A stretch of DNA of 64,000 nt from Clostridia bacterium. GTDB lineage: Bacteria > Bacillota > Clostridia > Oscillospirales > Acutalibacteraceae. The translations under genes were made by a program, and so were the position numbers. The stretch lies in the NCBI GenBank assembly GCA_017549565.1, contig JAFYUI010000035.1, positions 1 through 64,000 of the forward strand, read 5' to 3'. Numbering within the stretch: position 1 is the stretch's first letter; every line of letters starts with the position of its first letter. Below are positions 43,373-51,760 of this stretch, piece after piece. The notes below the pieces were generated by a model. The model was given only the letters and a program-made list of their open reading frames with translations. It was not told the origin of the DNA and did not search any database.

Positions 43373-44158
43373 TTAATTCGCTATTTTAATACTTATTTCA
43401 TCGCTGATAAGCTTTTTCTTTTCACCGTTTTCAAATTCTACTAAAAGTCGGCATTCATCGTCAATTTCAACCGCAATTGCCGTACCGATGTTTTCACCCA
43501 TTGAAAGCACGGTGATTTCCTTGCCCAAAACCGCACTTTTTTGGCGGTATGTGGTTAAAAATTCACGGTTTTGAAGGTGATTGTATTCATAAAATAAATT
43601 GTCAATAACCCTAGCACAAAGGGTGGCTAAAATATCGGTTGAATATGTGTTAAAAAGGGTGGTGGCAATGTCTTTTATTTGGTCATCAAGACCATTTTTG
43701 GTAGGGCAGGCGTTAATACCTATACCCACCACAAAAAAGCTGTCATCACCGCAAAAGCCGCCCTCACACAAAATGCCGCAAACCTTTTTGTTATCAAGTA
43801 AAATGTCATTTACCCATTTAATTTTTGTGGACCTTTTTGCCACCTCATCGATGGCATTGCTGACAGCAACAGCCACTGCCGAGGTTAAAAGTGTGGCATC
43901 AAAATTTAAAAGCTTTGGCCGTAATAAAACGCTTAAATAAATACCGCCAAAATCAGAATAAAATTTGCGGTCATACCGCCCGTGCCCGTCGGTCTGGCTA
44001 AGTGCCACAATAACGGTACCTTCTCTTGCGTTTTTTACCGCCATTTCCTTTAAAATTTTGTTTGTTGAGGTCACGCTTTTAAAGACCGAAACATCCAAAT
44101 TTTCGGTTTTTAAATGCTTTAAAATATCAGCTTTTGTAAGCATATCAGTATTAGACAT
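43373..44158 (-). CDS. birA: Biotin-[acetyl-CoA-carboxylase] ligase
   Basis: BirA attaches biotin to carboxylase carrier domains. The 261 residues show SVTSTNKILKEMA (substrate start), the biotinyl-AMP loop variant DGHGRYDRKFYSDFGGIYLSVLL (family GRGRxxxxW; here GHGR), IKWVNDILLDNKKVCGIL and a C-terminal SH3-like domain. There is no N-terminal DNA-binding HTH, so it is not the bifunctional repressor type. I chose the ATG at 44158 after AGGTGG; longer frames run back through the divergent tRNA gene and are not credible. Confidence 0.9.
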   Translation of the reverse strand: MSNTDMLTKADILKHLKTENLDVSVFKSVTSTNKILKEMAVKNAREGTVIVALSQTDGHGRYDRKFYSDFGGIYLSVLLRPKLLNFDATLLTSAVAVAVSNAIDEVAKRSTKIKWVNDILLDNKKVCGILCEGGFCGDDSFFVVGIGINACPTKNGLDDQIKDIATTLFNTYSTDILATLCARVIDNLFYEYNHLQNREFLTTYRQKSAVLGKEITVLSMGENIGTAIAVEIDDECRLLVEFENGEKKKLISDEISIKIAN

Positions 44159-44188
44159 AAGCCACCTGCAAAACGGTAAATTTTCACC

Positions 44189-44217
44189 TTGACAAAGAGA
44201 TTTAAATTTAGTATAAT
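44189..44217 (+). promoter_or_regulatory. Promoter of tRNA-Ser
   Basis: TTGACA and TATAAT, both perfect, are 17 bases apart and end 18 bases before the tRNA. Confidence 0.88.
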
Positions 44218-44235
44218 CTTTACCAGTGTATATTT

Positions 44236-44324
44236 GGAGACGTATCGAAGTGGTCATAACGGACATGACTCGAAATCATGATGCCCCTTGAGGGACGAGG
44301 GTTCGAATCCCTCCGTCTCCGCCA
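44236..44324 (+). tRNA. tRNA-Ser(CGA)
   Basis: The acceptor stem GGAGACG pairs with CGTCTCC, then G and an encoded CCA (44322-44324). The anticodon stem ATGA/TCAT encloses the loop CTCGAAA with anticodon CGA at 44271-44273, which reads UCG. A long variable arm (TGCCCCTTGAGGGA) and GGGTTCGAATCCC T arm are typical of serine tRNAs. Confidence 0.95.
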
Positions 44325-44460
44325 AAATCGACAAGGTTTGACATAACCTTGTCGATTTTACTTTTTCACTCTTCACTCTTCACTTTTCACTATTCTCTTT
44401 AAGTCGATTTTGGCGAAAGTAAAAGGTAATAGTGAATAGTGAAGAAGTTGTGTATTTGCT
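44320..44460. repeat. Inverted repeats downstream of tRNA-Ser, gene-free stretch
   Basis: CGCCAAAATCGAC at 44320-44332, which includes the tRNA 3' end, recurs inverted as GTCGATTTTGGCG at 44403-44415. Between and after them are CTTCACTCTTCACT-type direct repeats (44366-44395) and an inverted counterpart AATAGTGAATAGTGAAG (44429-44445). The rest of the gap to 44627 holds the promoter at 44542 and no gene that I can see. Confidence 0.6.
44325..44366 (+). terminator. Terminator after tRNA-Ser
   Basis: AAAATCGACAAGGTT and AACCTTGTCGATTTT form a 15-bp stem around TGACAT, followed by a T-rich tract. Confidence 0.85.
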
Positions 44461-44541
44461 AAAATATTATACCACACTTAAAGCACACTATCAAGAGGAA
44501 GAAAATTGGATATTTTCGGTTTTAAAACGGCTAAATTAAGG

Positions 44542-44570
44542 TTGACAATTTATTGCTTAAAAGTTACAAT
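44542..44570 (+). promoter_or_regulatory. Promoter of the cytosolic beta-helix gene
   Basis: TTGACA and TACAAT are 17 bases apart, 57 bases before the start codon. Confidence 0.75.
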
Positions 44571-44627
44571 AAAAGTAAGAAAAATTTGGGCAATTAAACA
44601 CTATCTTAACGAAGGGGTGCCAATTTT

Positions 44628-45983
44628 ATGAAAACACTAAAAAACAGTTCGGGTTATGATGCTTCTATTAAATATTTCGGCGGTGCTGAAAAGCAGGCCA
44701 AAGAAATGCGGGATGCTATTTTAAACTCGCCTAACACCGAAGATATTTATGAAATTAAGGGTACAAAGTATTATATCAAAAAAGATATGAGCGTTGATTC
44801 TATCCCGGAAGATTTACAACCGGGTGACGCAGTGCTTTTTGAACGTGGCGGTCTTTGGCGTGTGCAGTGCAAAGAAAAATTAATTATACCTGAAGGTGTT
44901 ATTTTTGGTGCATTCGGCACTGGTGAAAAGCCGAAATTTTATGGTTCGGCATATAATTATGCTAACAATTCGCTTTGGGAAAAACACACCGAAAACATTT
45001 GGAAAAAACATATGCCAAGCCGTAACGCAGGCATTGTGGTGTTTGATGAAAAATATGCACTTGGCGTTAAGCAATGGGCACTTGAAGATGTAAAACAAAA
45101 TTATGATTTTTACTTTGATGGCCCAACCGATATGTTTTTTATGTACTACGATGGCGATTTGGAAAAAGATTTCAGCAGCATAGAAATTGGCCAACGCGGC
45201 GATATTATAACAATGAATTCAAACACGGTACTTGATAATGTTTGTATTCGTTATGGCGCGTCACACGGCGTTAAGATGGAACATAATGTTCAAAATGTGG
45301 CGGTCACAAACTGTGAAATTGGTTTTATTGGCGGCTCTATGCAGTTTGACCAAGTTCGCTTTGGTAATGGTGTTGAACTTTGCCTTGGCGCAAAAAATGC
45401 AGTTATTAAAAACAACTGGGTTTATGAATGTTATGATGCCGGGCTCACATTCCAAAGTTGGCGTTCGGGCAAGGATACCTATTATGAGGGTATTGATATG
45501 TCTGAAAACTTAATTGAACTTTGCTATTACGGAATTGAATTTTTTACAACTTGTTTTGAAACCAGCGGTCTCCGCAGTGGGTATAAAGACATGAAAATGT
45601 GCGATAATATCATTCGTTTTTCGGGATATACCTGGTGTCATGAGCAACGTCCTGATAAATGGATGCTTTCGCATATTCGTGGCGGTCAGTGGGCGTGGGT
45701 TCCCGAATGTGAAAACTTTAAGATAACAGGCAATATTTTTGATACGGCTCGTCAATATATGATTCATTGGTGGTGGCATGGTGTGGATAAAAACTTTATC
45801 CATCCTGAACCCCATGTTGGACTGACTGTTGAAAACAACACCTATTATCAATCTCTTTCTAATGATAAACGCTGTATGTTATATCATACAAACATCCCTG
45901 TTGAAGCGCAAAATTATGACGAATTGGTTGCGGCAGTTAAACTTTTTGATAAAAATCCAAAAGAAATTATTTTGTTAGACTAA
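44628..45983 (+). CDS. Cytosolic right-handed beta-helix protein
   Basis: The 451-residue protein has no signal peptide. It resembles the C-terminal domain of the giant secreted protein encoded further along: NCEIGFIGG and ECYDAGLTFQSW here match NCEIGYIGG and QCYDAGITPQSW there, as do DAVLFERGGLW / TILLERGGQW and HEQRPDKW / YDQRPDGG. Alternating hydrophobic residues and Asn ladders (for example VIKNNWVYECYDAG) point to a parallel beta-helix such as polysaccharide lyases or GH28-like enzymes use. A role in cytosolic breakdown of imported oligosaccharides is inferred from the locus. It has its own promoter and terminator. Confidence 0.75.
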   Translation: MKTLKNSSGYDASIKYFGGAEKQAKEMRDAILNSPNTEDIYEIKGTKYYIKKDMSVDSIPEDLQPGDAVLFERGGLWRVQCKEKLIIPEGVIFGAFGTGEKPKFYGSAYNYANNSLWEKHTENIWKKHMPSRNAGIVVFDEKYALGVKQWALEDVKQNYDFYFDGPTDMFFMYYDGDLEKDFSSIEIGQRGDIITMNSNTVLDNVCIRYGASHGVKMEHNVQNVAVTNCEIGFIGGSMQFDQVRFGNGVELCLGAKNAVIKNNWVYECYDAGLTFQSWRSGKDTYYEGIDMSENLIELCYYGIEFFTTCFETSGLRSGYKDMKMCDNIIRFSGYTWCHEQRPDKWMLSHIRGGQWAWVPECENFKITGNIFDTARQYMIHWWWHGVDKNFIHPEPHVGLTVENNTYYQSLSNDKRCMLYHTNIPVEAQNYDELVAAVKLFDKNPKEIILLD

Positions 45984-45996
45984 ATTTTTAAAAATA

Positions 45997-46027
45997 AAAT
46001 CTCCCCATTTTTGTGGGGAGATTTTTT
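45997..46027. terminator. Terminator between the beta-helix gene and the AraC regulator gene
   Basis: AAATCTCCCCA and TGGGGAGATTT pair around a T-rich loop with a following T run; the genes are convergent. Confidence 0.88.
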
Positions 46028-46032
46028 ATTTG

Positions 46033-46899
46033 TTATTTTTTAACAATAGTTCGAAAAGTGTTTGGTGTCATTCCTTTTGCCTCTTTAAAACACTTTGTGA
46101 AGTGGCTCAAATTAGAAAAACCACACTCGGCAGCGATATCGGCAATGGTCATAGTTGTATTTGTCAAAAATTCTAACGATTTTTGAATGCGAATGGTTGT
46201 AACATATTTTGAGAAAGAGGTGTTGAATTCTTTTTTGAAAATTCGGCTAAAGTAACTATAGCTCATAGAAACATTTTTGGCGGCATCTTCTAAGGTTACG
46301 GTTGAAAAGTTTTGATTTATGTATTCTGAGGTTGCCAAAAAAATAGAATTTTTTTCATTTAATTCTTCTAAAATAAAGTTTTTAAGCTTTTTTTCAAAAA
46401 TATATGCAGTAAGCTGCATTATAGAGCCCTGTAATATTAAACGCTTTGAAAAATCGTTGTGTGTAAAATTGTCTTTGCAGCGTTTGAAAAGATAATGGAT
46501 ATAATCGGTGTCTTTTGATTTTCTAAAAACTATGTGATCAGGTAGGAGAGAGAAGAAATATTCAGCAGGTGGCAAGTGATGGCTTGTGAGAGTATTTACG
46601 ATAATTGGTTCGAATTTAACATAATAATGTTCGTTTTCACCCAAAAGCGCATCAGTGCTATGTGTAATGCCGGAGTTTATAAACAAAAAGTCACCTTTGT
46701 CTAAAACTATTTCGGAACTTTCGAAAGTAACCTTTAATTTATTCGAAATACAATAAATAAGTTCGACGCTGTTGTGGAAGTGAAAAACACCCGCTTGTGA
46801 CCAAGGTTTAACATTTCTATAAGCCACATTTATGTAGAAAAATTGGTCACTTTTTGTGTCGTTAAATTGTACTTTTTCGTGTATTGCAAACCTTCGCAT
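46033..46899 (-). CDS. AraC-family transcriptional regulator
   Basis: The 288-residue regulator has an N-terminal cupin sensor domain (GVFHFHNSVELIYCIS, then KGDFLFINSGITHSTDALLGE) and a C-terminal double helix-turn-helix: VTLEDAAKNVSMSYSYFSRIFKKEF and IADIAAECGFSNLSHFTKCFKEAKGMTPNTFR. Such proteins usually activate sugar-utilisation genes when ligand binds the cupin domain. It is divergent from the large plus-strand carbohydrate operon that starts 200 bases away, its most likely target. Confidence 0.93.
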   Translation of the reverse strand: MRRFAIHEKVQFNDTKSDQFFYINVAYRNVKPWSQAGVFHFHNSVELIYCISNKLKVTFESSEIVLDKGDFLFINSGITHSTDALLGENEHYYVKFEPIIVNTLTSHHLPPAEYFFSLLPDHIVFRKSKDTDYIHYLFKRCKDNFTHNDFSKRLILQGSIMQLTAYIFEKKLKNFILEELNEKNSIFLATSEYINQNFSTVTLEDAAKNVSMSYSYFSRIFKKEFNTSFSKYVTTIRIQKSLEFLTNTTMTIADIAAECGFSNLSHFTKCFKEAKGMTPNTFRTIVKK

Positions 46900-46920
46900 A
46901 TTGCCTCATCTCCTTTTTTG

Positions 46921-46949
46921 ATGATATACCAAAACCTTAAAAATGTCAA
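46921..46949 (-). promoter_or_regulatory. Promoter of the AraC-family gene
   Basis: On the minus strand TTGACA and TATCAT are 17 bases apart, 22 bases before the start codon. Confidence 0.75.
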
Positions 46950-47013
46950 ACAAAAAATTGTGATAAAGTAACAATATATCGCAAAAATATATTTAAAGTA
47001 GTCAAAAATATGG

Positions 47014-47042
47014 TTTAAAAAAATAGTGCATTATTGTATAAT
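47014..47042 (+). promoter_or_regulatory. Promoter of the carbohydrate operon (GH36 start)
   Basis: TTTAAA and TATAAT are 17 bases apart. The -35 is weak, as expected for an activator-dependent promoter. The A/T-rich region upstream (46950-47010) is where an AraC protein would bind, but I could not define a clear repeat. Confidence 0.6.
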
Positions 47043-47095
47043 ATACACAAAGGCCATATATATGTTGTTATCAATTTTTGTTAAAGGTTGAATTT

Positions 47096-49030
47096 ATGAA
47101 ACTAACTAACGCGATTATCTACACACAGGGCGGAAATCAAATTGAAAATCTAACTTTCTGCCGAACCGAAAAAGTTAATAACACAACGGCAATTTTTATC
47201 GACGCAGCATCCCAAGAAAACATTGATAGTGAATTGGGTGCTGCCATTCGTCTTTTTGATGAAGAAATTGTTCGGTGGGTAGCAAATTGGCGCCGTATGG
47301 AATTTTGGTGCGATGCGTTGTTCGGTACCGACCTTTCTGAAATTCCGAACGACACCCAATGTTTGATTTACCAAAAAGCCAATGGCACTTACGGTGTGAT
47401 GATGCCGGTCGTGTCTGAACAATACAAAGCCACCTTGAAGGGCAATGCAAACGGCGGGTTTGATATTCGCATTTACAGTTGGTGTGAAAAACTTAAAACC
47501 GTTAAAGGTTTTGTAGCAGTTTATGCTGAAGGCGATAACCCCTTTGAACTTTTGACACGCTGTGCAAAGTCGGCGGCCGATTTGCTTGGCAATGGTTTAA
47601 AAATGCGCGAAGAACGCAAATACCCTGAAGTGCTTAAATATCTTGGTTGGTGCAGTTGGGATGCTTTCCAAATTCGTGTTGATGAACAATCACTTGTTGC
47701 GAAATGCCAAGAATTCAAAGATAAACAAATTCCTGTTAAATGGGCAATGATTGACGATATGTGGGGCGAAGTTCACGACTTTTACGACAAAACTTACGAC
47801 ACCCGCGAAGATATGTTTAAGCTTATGCATTCGTCAAAACTTTATTCTTTCAAGGCCGACCCGAAACGTTTTCCAAACGGGCTTGAAGGTGCCATTAAAA
47901 AAATTAATGATTTTGGCATAAAAGTTGGTATGTGGCACCCCACGACGGGTTATTGGTCGGGTATTGATGAAAAGGGCGAGATATTTGAAAAATACAGCGA
48001 CCTTTTGATTAAAACCGAAAATGGTATGTACTTGCCATCTTATGAAGAAGAAAAGGCGTATAAATATTACAGTGTTTTTCACGATTATTTAAAAGAATGC
48101 GGTGCTGAATTCGTTAAGATAGATAACCAAAGCATGACACGCAGGTTTTATAAAAAGCTAAACCCTGTTGGTGATGTTGCGAGGCAGTTCCATAACGCTA
48201 TGGAAAGGTCGGTTAATGAACGATTTGATAATCAAATGATTAACTGCATGGGGCTTGCAAGCGAGGATATGTGGAACAGACCGATAAGTCCCGTTGTCCG
48301 CTGCAGCGCCGACTTTATTCCTGAAGACCGCGAATGGTTTTCTGAACATATTGTGCAGTGTTCATACAACACAATGGTTAACGGTCAGTTCTATTATCCT
48401 GACTGGGATATGTGGTGGACTGATGACGGCCAGGCGGTAAAAAACAGTTTGTTGCGTGCGATAAGCGGCGGCCCGATTTATGTCAGTGACACACTTGATA
48501 GAAGCCGAGCGGAAGTTTTAATGCCACTGTGTTTAAGTGATGGTAAAATTTTAATGTGTGACAAACCTGCAATGCCAACGGCTGACTGCCTTTTTGAAAA
48601 TCCTGTCGAAAGCAAAAAACCGTTTAAAATTCAAAATCTTGCAAACGGTTGCGGCGTGTTGGAAGCATTTAATTTGGATAAAGAAAACCAAACGGTTTGC
48701 GGCACAATTTCACCCGCTGATATTGATGGTCTTGTTGGTGAAGAATTTGGCGTTTACGAACATTTTTCAAAAACGCTTAAAATTTTAAAACCAAACGAAA
48801 AAATTGAAATTGAACTAGCTGATAACGACAGCTATCAATTATATATAATGGTTCCGCTTGAAAACGGCAACGGTTTTATCGGCAATGTTGATAAATTTAT
48901 CTCACCAAAAACTGCGGAAATAATAGATGGTGTTTTAACACCTCTTGAAAAAGGCACTTACGCCTTTGTTGAAAATTATAAACTTGTTCTTAAAGAACTT
49001 GAATGCGAACTTTTAGGAGGTATGGTATGA
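47096..49030 (+). CDS. Sip1/raffinose-synthase-like alpha-galactosidase (GH36 group)
   Basis: The 644-residue enzyme has no signal peptide. The TIM-barrel part carries YLGWCSWDAFQIRVDEQSL near residue 181, WAMIDDMWGE near residue 218 and GVWHP-like GIKVGMWHPTTGYWSG near residue 280. It also has the nucleophile Asp in EFVKIDNQS near residue 343, and PVVRCSADFIPED with the probable acid/base region. YPDWDMWWT near residue 445 is also typical of the raffinose synthase/Sip1 family. It most likely hydrolyses alpha-galactosides. The ATG at 47096 follows AAAGG; an upstream in-frame TTG was rejected. It leads the operon. Confidence 0.88.
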   Translation: MKLTNAIIYTQGGNQIENLTFCRTEKVNNTTAIFIDAASQENIDSELGAAIRLFDEEIVRWVANWRRMEFWCDALFGTDLSEIPNDTQCLIYQKANGTYGVMMPVVSEQYKATLKGNANGGFDIRIYSWCEKLKTVKGFVAVYAEGDNPFELLTRCAKSAADLLGNGLKMREERKYPEVLKYLGWCSWDAFQIRVDEQSLVAKCQEFKDKQIPVKWAMIDDMWGEVHDFYDKTYDTREDMFKLMHSSKLYSFKADPKRFPNGLEGAIKKINDFGIKVGMWHPTTGYWSGIDEKGEIFEKYSDLLIKTENGMYLPSYEEEKAYKYYSVFHDYLKECGAEFVKIDNQSMTRRFYKKLNPVGDVARQFHNAMERSVNERFDNQMINCMGLASEDMWNRPISPVVRCSADFIPEDREWFSEHIVQCSYNTMVNGQFYYPDWDMWWTDDGQAVKNSLLRAISGGPIYVSDTLDRSRAEVLMPLCLSDGKILMCDKPAMPTADCLFENPVESKKPFKIQNLANGCGVLEAFNLDKENQTVCGTISPADIDGLVGEEFGVYEHFSKTLKILKPNEKIEIELADNDSYQLYIMVPLENGNGFIGNVDKFISPKTAEIIDGVLTPLEKGTYAFVENYKLVLKELECELLGGMV

Positions 49031-49031
49031 A

Positions 49032-49982
49032 ATGGTAAAAATAAATAAATACCGTTTGAAACGAAAAGTGCCCGAGTTTATGTTTGGTATTGTCCGTTAT
49101 TTAATTTTAATTGGCTTTGCTTACATATTACTTTATCCTTTCATTTTTATGGCTGTAAACACCATAAAAACAACGGAAGACTGGTTAGACCCAACAGTTC
49201 AGTGGGTGCCGAAACACCTTTCACTTTTTAATGCGACTTGGGCGGCCGAGGTTTTGAAATACATACCTTCGTTTACCAGCACATTGGTAAATCAAATTGC
49301 GGCGGCTGTAATTTCCTTCTTTTCTTGTGCGGTTGCAGCTTACGGTTTGGCAAGGTTTGACTTCAGGGGCAAGAAATTACTGGTAGGTATTATGATTCTT
49401 TTAATCTTAGTACCTGACCCAATGTTAATGGTTGCAAGTTATGATAATATGCGCCATTTAGACTTTTTGGGAATTTTAAAACTTGTCGGAAATGTAGTGG
49501 GCAGCGATATTCGCCCAAACGTTGTTGACACACCGTTTGTTTTCTGGTTGCCGGCACTTTTGGGCACCGGTCTTAAAAACGGTCTTTACATTTACATATT
49601 TATGCAATTCTTTAAAGGCCTTCCAAAAGAACTTGAAGAAGCTGCGTGGATTGACGGCGCAGGTCCTTGGCAAACCTTTTTCCGCATAGTAATGCCTTCT
49701 TCGGGTGCAGCGTCAATTACAGTTTTGGTGTTCTCGGTTGTGTGGTATTACAACGACTATTACCAAGCGCAAATCTTCTTTTCAAGAAATCACCCAATAA
49801 GCGTAATGCTTGCAAACTTTACAACCAACCTTTCAACACTTGTTACGCAAGATTTGAAATTTTCGATTGGTTCACTTATATTAGCGGCATGTTTTATTAC
49901 GGTTCTTCCGCTTTTGGCTTACTTCCTTGTAATGCAGAAAAAATTTGTTCAAAGCATTGCAACCTGCGGTATTGTAGGTTAA
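49032..49982 (+). CDS. Carbohydrate ABC transporter permease (MalG type)
   Basis: This 316-residue inner membrane permease has six transmembrane helices and the EAA loop ELEEAAWIDGAGPWQTFFRIVMPSSG near residue 195, which contacts the ATPase. The family is CUT1, for oligosaccharides. An extra loop (LVGNVVGSDIRPNVVDTPF) before the EAA region makes it a little long. Its SD AGGAGG lies in the end of the GH36 gene. No MalF-type partner is next to it; it may pair with the permease at 61075 or one elsewhere. Confidence 0.9.
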   Translation: MVKINKYRLKRKVPEFMFGIVRYLILIGFAYILLYPFIFMAVNTIKTTEDWLDPTVQWVPKHLSLFNATWAAEVLKYIPSFTSTLVNQIAAAVISFFSCAVAAYGLARFDFRGKKLLVGIMILLILVPDPMLMVASYDNMRHLDFLGILKLVGNVVGSDIRPNVVDTPFVFWLPALLGTGLKNGLYIYIFMQFFKGLPKELEEAAWIDGAGPWQTFFRIVMPSSGAASITVLVFSVVWYYNDYYQAQIFFSRNHPISVMLANFTTNLSTLVTQDLKFSIGSLILAACFITVLPLLAYFLVMQKKFVQSIATCGIVG

Positions 49983-50144
49983 TGGTGAAAAACACAAAGA
50001 AATAAAATAATTGCAAAATTTTAACTATACATTATATATATAGGTTGTAAATTTTGAAATTCTTGCAACCCTGAACATTTTTGGGGAAGCAATTTAAAAT
50101 ATAAACAAATGAAATTATAAAAAATAATAAAGGAGCAAAAGATT

Positions 50145-51578
50145 ATGAAATTTACTTCAAAAAGCATTTTATCTTTGTTACTTGTTGTTGCAATGATGTT
50201 AACATTTGCAGCTTGCGGCGAAGGTAAAACCAACACAGATCTTGGCGACGACGATGGCTGGGATATCGCCGTAAGCGGTAACGGCAGTGGCGGTAACGTT
50301 TCAGATGCACTTGGCAACCTTTCAACCCCCACTACCAGCAACAATTCTACAGTTCAACAGGTTAAGGATGCTGACTCGCTTTCCTTTAACCAATTAGTTG
50401 CACAAATGCCTAAAGAATTAAAGGGCACAACCATTCACATCTATTCTTGGAACCCAATTAAAGACGTAACAGGCGCACAAAAGGTTATCGACGATTTCCA
50501 AAAGAAAACCGGCATTAAGGTTAAGTGGACACAAGGTAACTATGAACAATATGAAACAAACATTGCAGCATTCATTAATGCAGGTACAGCACCTGACGTT
50601 ATGCGTTACAACTGTGCAAGCCCTGCAAAAATGTATTTATGCCAGGATATGAGAGCTGCAACAGGTTATGACTTTAACGGCGCAATTTGGGATGCTAATA
50701 TCCGCAAGGAATATACCATTAAAAACAAACTTTATGGCATTAACCTTCAAAACACATTTAACCAACAACCTTGGATTGTAGCTTATGCTAAATCTACAAT
50801 TGATAGATATAATTTTGAAGACCCATATACCCTTTGGAAAGAAGGCAAATGGACCTTTGATAAAATGAAAGAAATGTGCTTAGAATTTAAGCAAACAACA
50901 ACTCGTCCCGCTTGGATGACTTCTAACCACCTTGACCTTGTAGCATTCAGAGGTTTATCATGGATTAAATTTGACGGCACAAAATATACAAGCAACATTA
51001 AAGACCCCCAAATCCTTAAAACTTTGCAAGAACATACAACAATGCGTCAAGCACAAGATATCATTTCTACTACCATGCGTGACCACGCTACACTTGAAGA
51101 TGGTACATATTTGTTCTTTACTGACAACATCATCGGTCAAAGAAGAACTGACTTCCACTACACAACATTGAAGGCAAATAATGACCTTTACTGTGTACCA
51201 TTCCCAACTCAAACAGGTTATACCTATTATCAACCTTACCACGAAGCAGAAGCTTATGGTATCATTAAGGGTGCTAAAAACCCATCTGCTGTTTATTACT
51301 ATTTGCGTTATTACTTAAATGCTGATAACTATGACGAAGATATGTTCTTCACAAATGCACAGGCATTGGAAGTTTATAAATGGTGCCGTTCACAAAAGAA
51401 TGTGGTATTTGGTTGCGCAGGCGAATTAACCAAAGCTATTGGTAACCAACACGGTGACCTTCCATCAACTATTAGAACCGGCTTAACTGCAGAACAAGTT
51501 AAGAACAAGTTGGACGAAATTGAAAATGTATATGTTCGTGCAGCTCAATATGGTAATGACTTAATTGCCAAGTTCTAA
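50145..51578 (+). CDS. Extracellular solute-binding lipoprotein (CUT1 ABC system)
   Basis: The 477-residue protein has signal peptide MKFTSKSILSLLLVVAMMLTFAAC with a lipobox Cys at residue 24, then a Gly/Asn/Ser linker and a family 1 solute-binding fold. Visible parts are TTIHIYSWNPIKDVTGAQKVIDDFQKKTGIKVKWTQG (pieces), NAGTAPDVMRYN and a long C-terminal helical part. It would capture oligosaccharides for the adjacent MalG-type permease. AAAGGAGC precedes the ATG. The lipoprotein is held on the outer face of the membrane. Confidence 0.92.
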   Translation: MKFTSKSILSLLLVVAMMLTFAACGEGKTNTDLGDDDGWDIAVSGNGSGGNVSDALGNLSTPTTSNNSTVQQVKDADSLSFNQLVAQMPKELKGTTIHIYSWNPIKDVTGAQKVIDDFQKKTGIKVKWTQGNYEQYETNIAAFINAGTAPDVMRYNCASPAKMYLCQDMRAATGYDFNGAIWDANIRKEYTIKNKLYGINLQNTFNQQPWIVAYAKSTIDRYNFEDPYTLWKEGKWTFDKMKEMCLEFKQTTTRPAWMTSNHLDLVAFRGLSWIKFDGTKYTSNIKDPQILKTLQEHTTMRQAQDIISTTMRDHATLEDGTYLFFTDNIIGQRRTDFHYTTLKANNDLYCVPFPTQTGYTYYQPYHEAEAYGIIKGAKNPSAVYYYLRYYLNADNYDEDMFFTNAQALEVYKWCRSQKNVVFGCAGELTKAIGNQHGDLPSTIRTGLTAEQVKNKLDEIENVYVRAAQYGNDLIAKF

Positions 51579-51665
51579 TTTAAACTTTTAAAAAAGCAAG
51601 TTATTGTTTTAAAAATCGGTTTTTAAAACCAAAAAAATAAATAATAAATTGCCTTAAATACGGTT

Positions 51666-51698
51666 AGTGTGACGGTTTTAAAAACCGCCACACTAATT
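51666..51698 (+). terminator. Hairpin between the binding protein and giant beta-helix genes
   Basis: TTAGTGTG and CACACTAA with inner CGGTTTT/AAAACCG arms form a long stem with one mismatch. There is no strong T tract, so it may be a partial terminator or an mRNA-stability hairpin rather than a full stop. Confidence 0.6.
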
Positions 51699-51760
51699 GG
51701 TGGTTTTCGGTGATTTATTAAATTTTAACCTTACAATTTTTGAAAAAGGTGATAATTAAA

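Noticed and set aside
44159..44266. Longer birA frame starting at 44266
   Set aside because: It runs through the opposite-strand tRNA-Ser gene and its promoter; the ATG at 44158 has an SD and gives a normal BirA.
44325..44627. Prophage or integrative element at tRNA-Ser
   Set aside because: No integrase, phage structural or conjugation gene lies nearby, and the next gene belongs to the sugar locus. Only short inverted repeats are seen.
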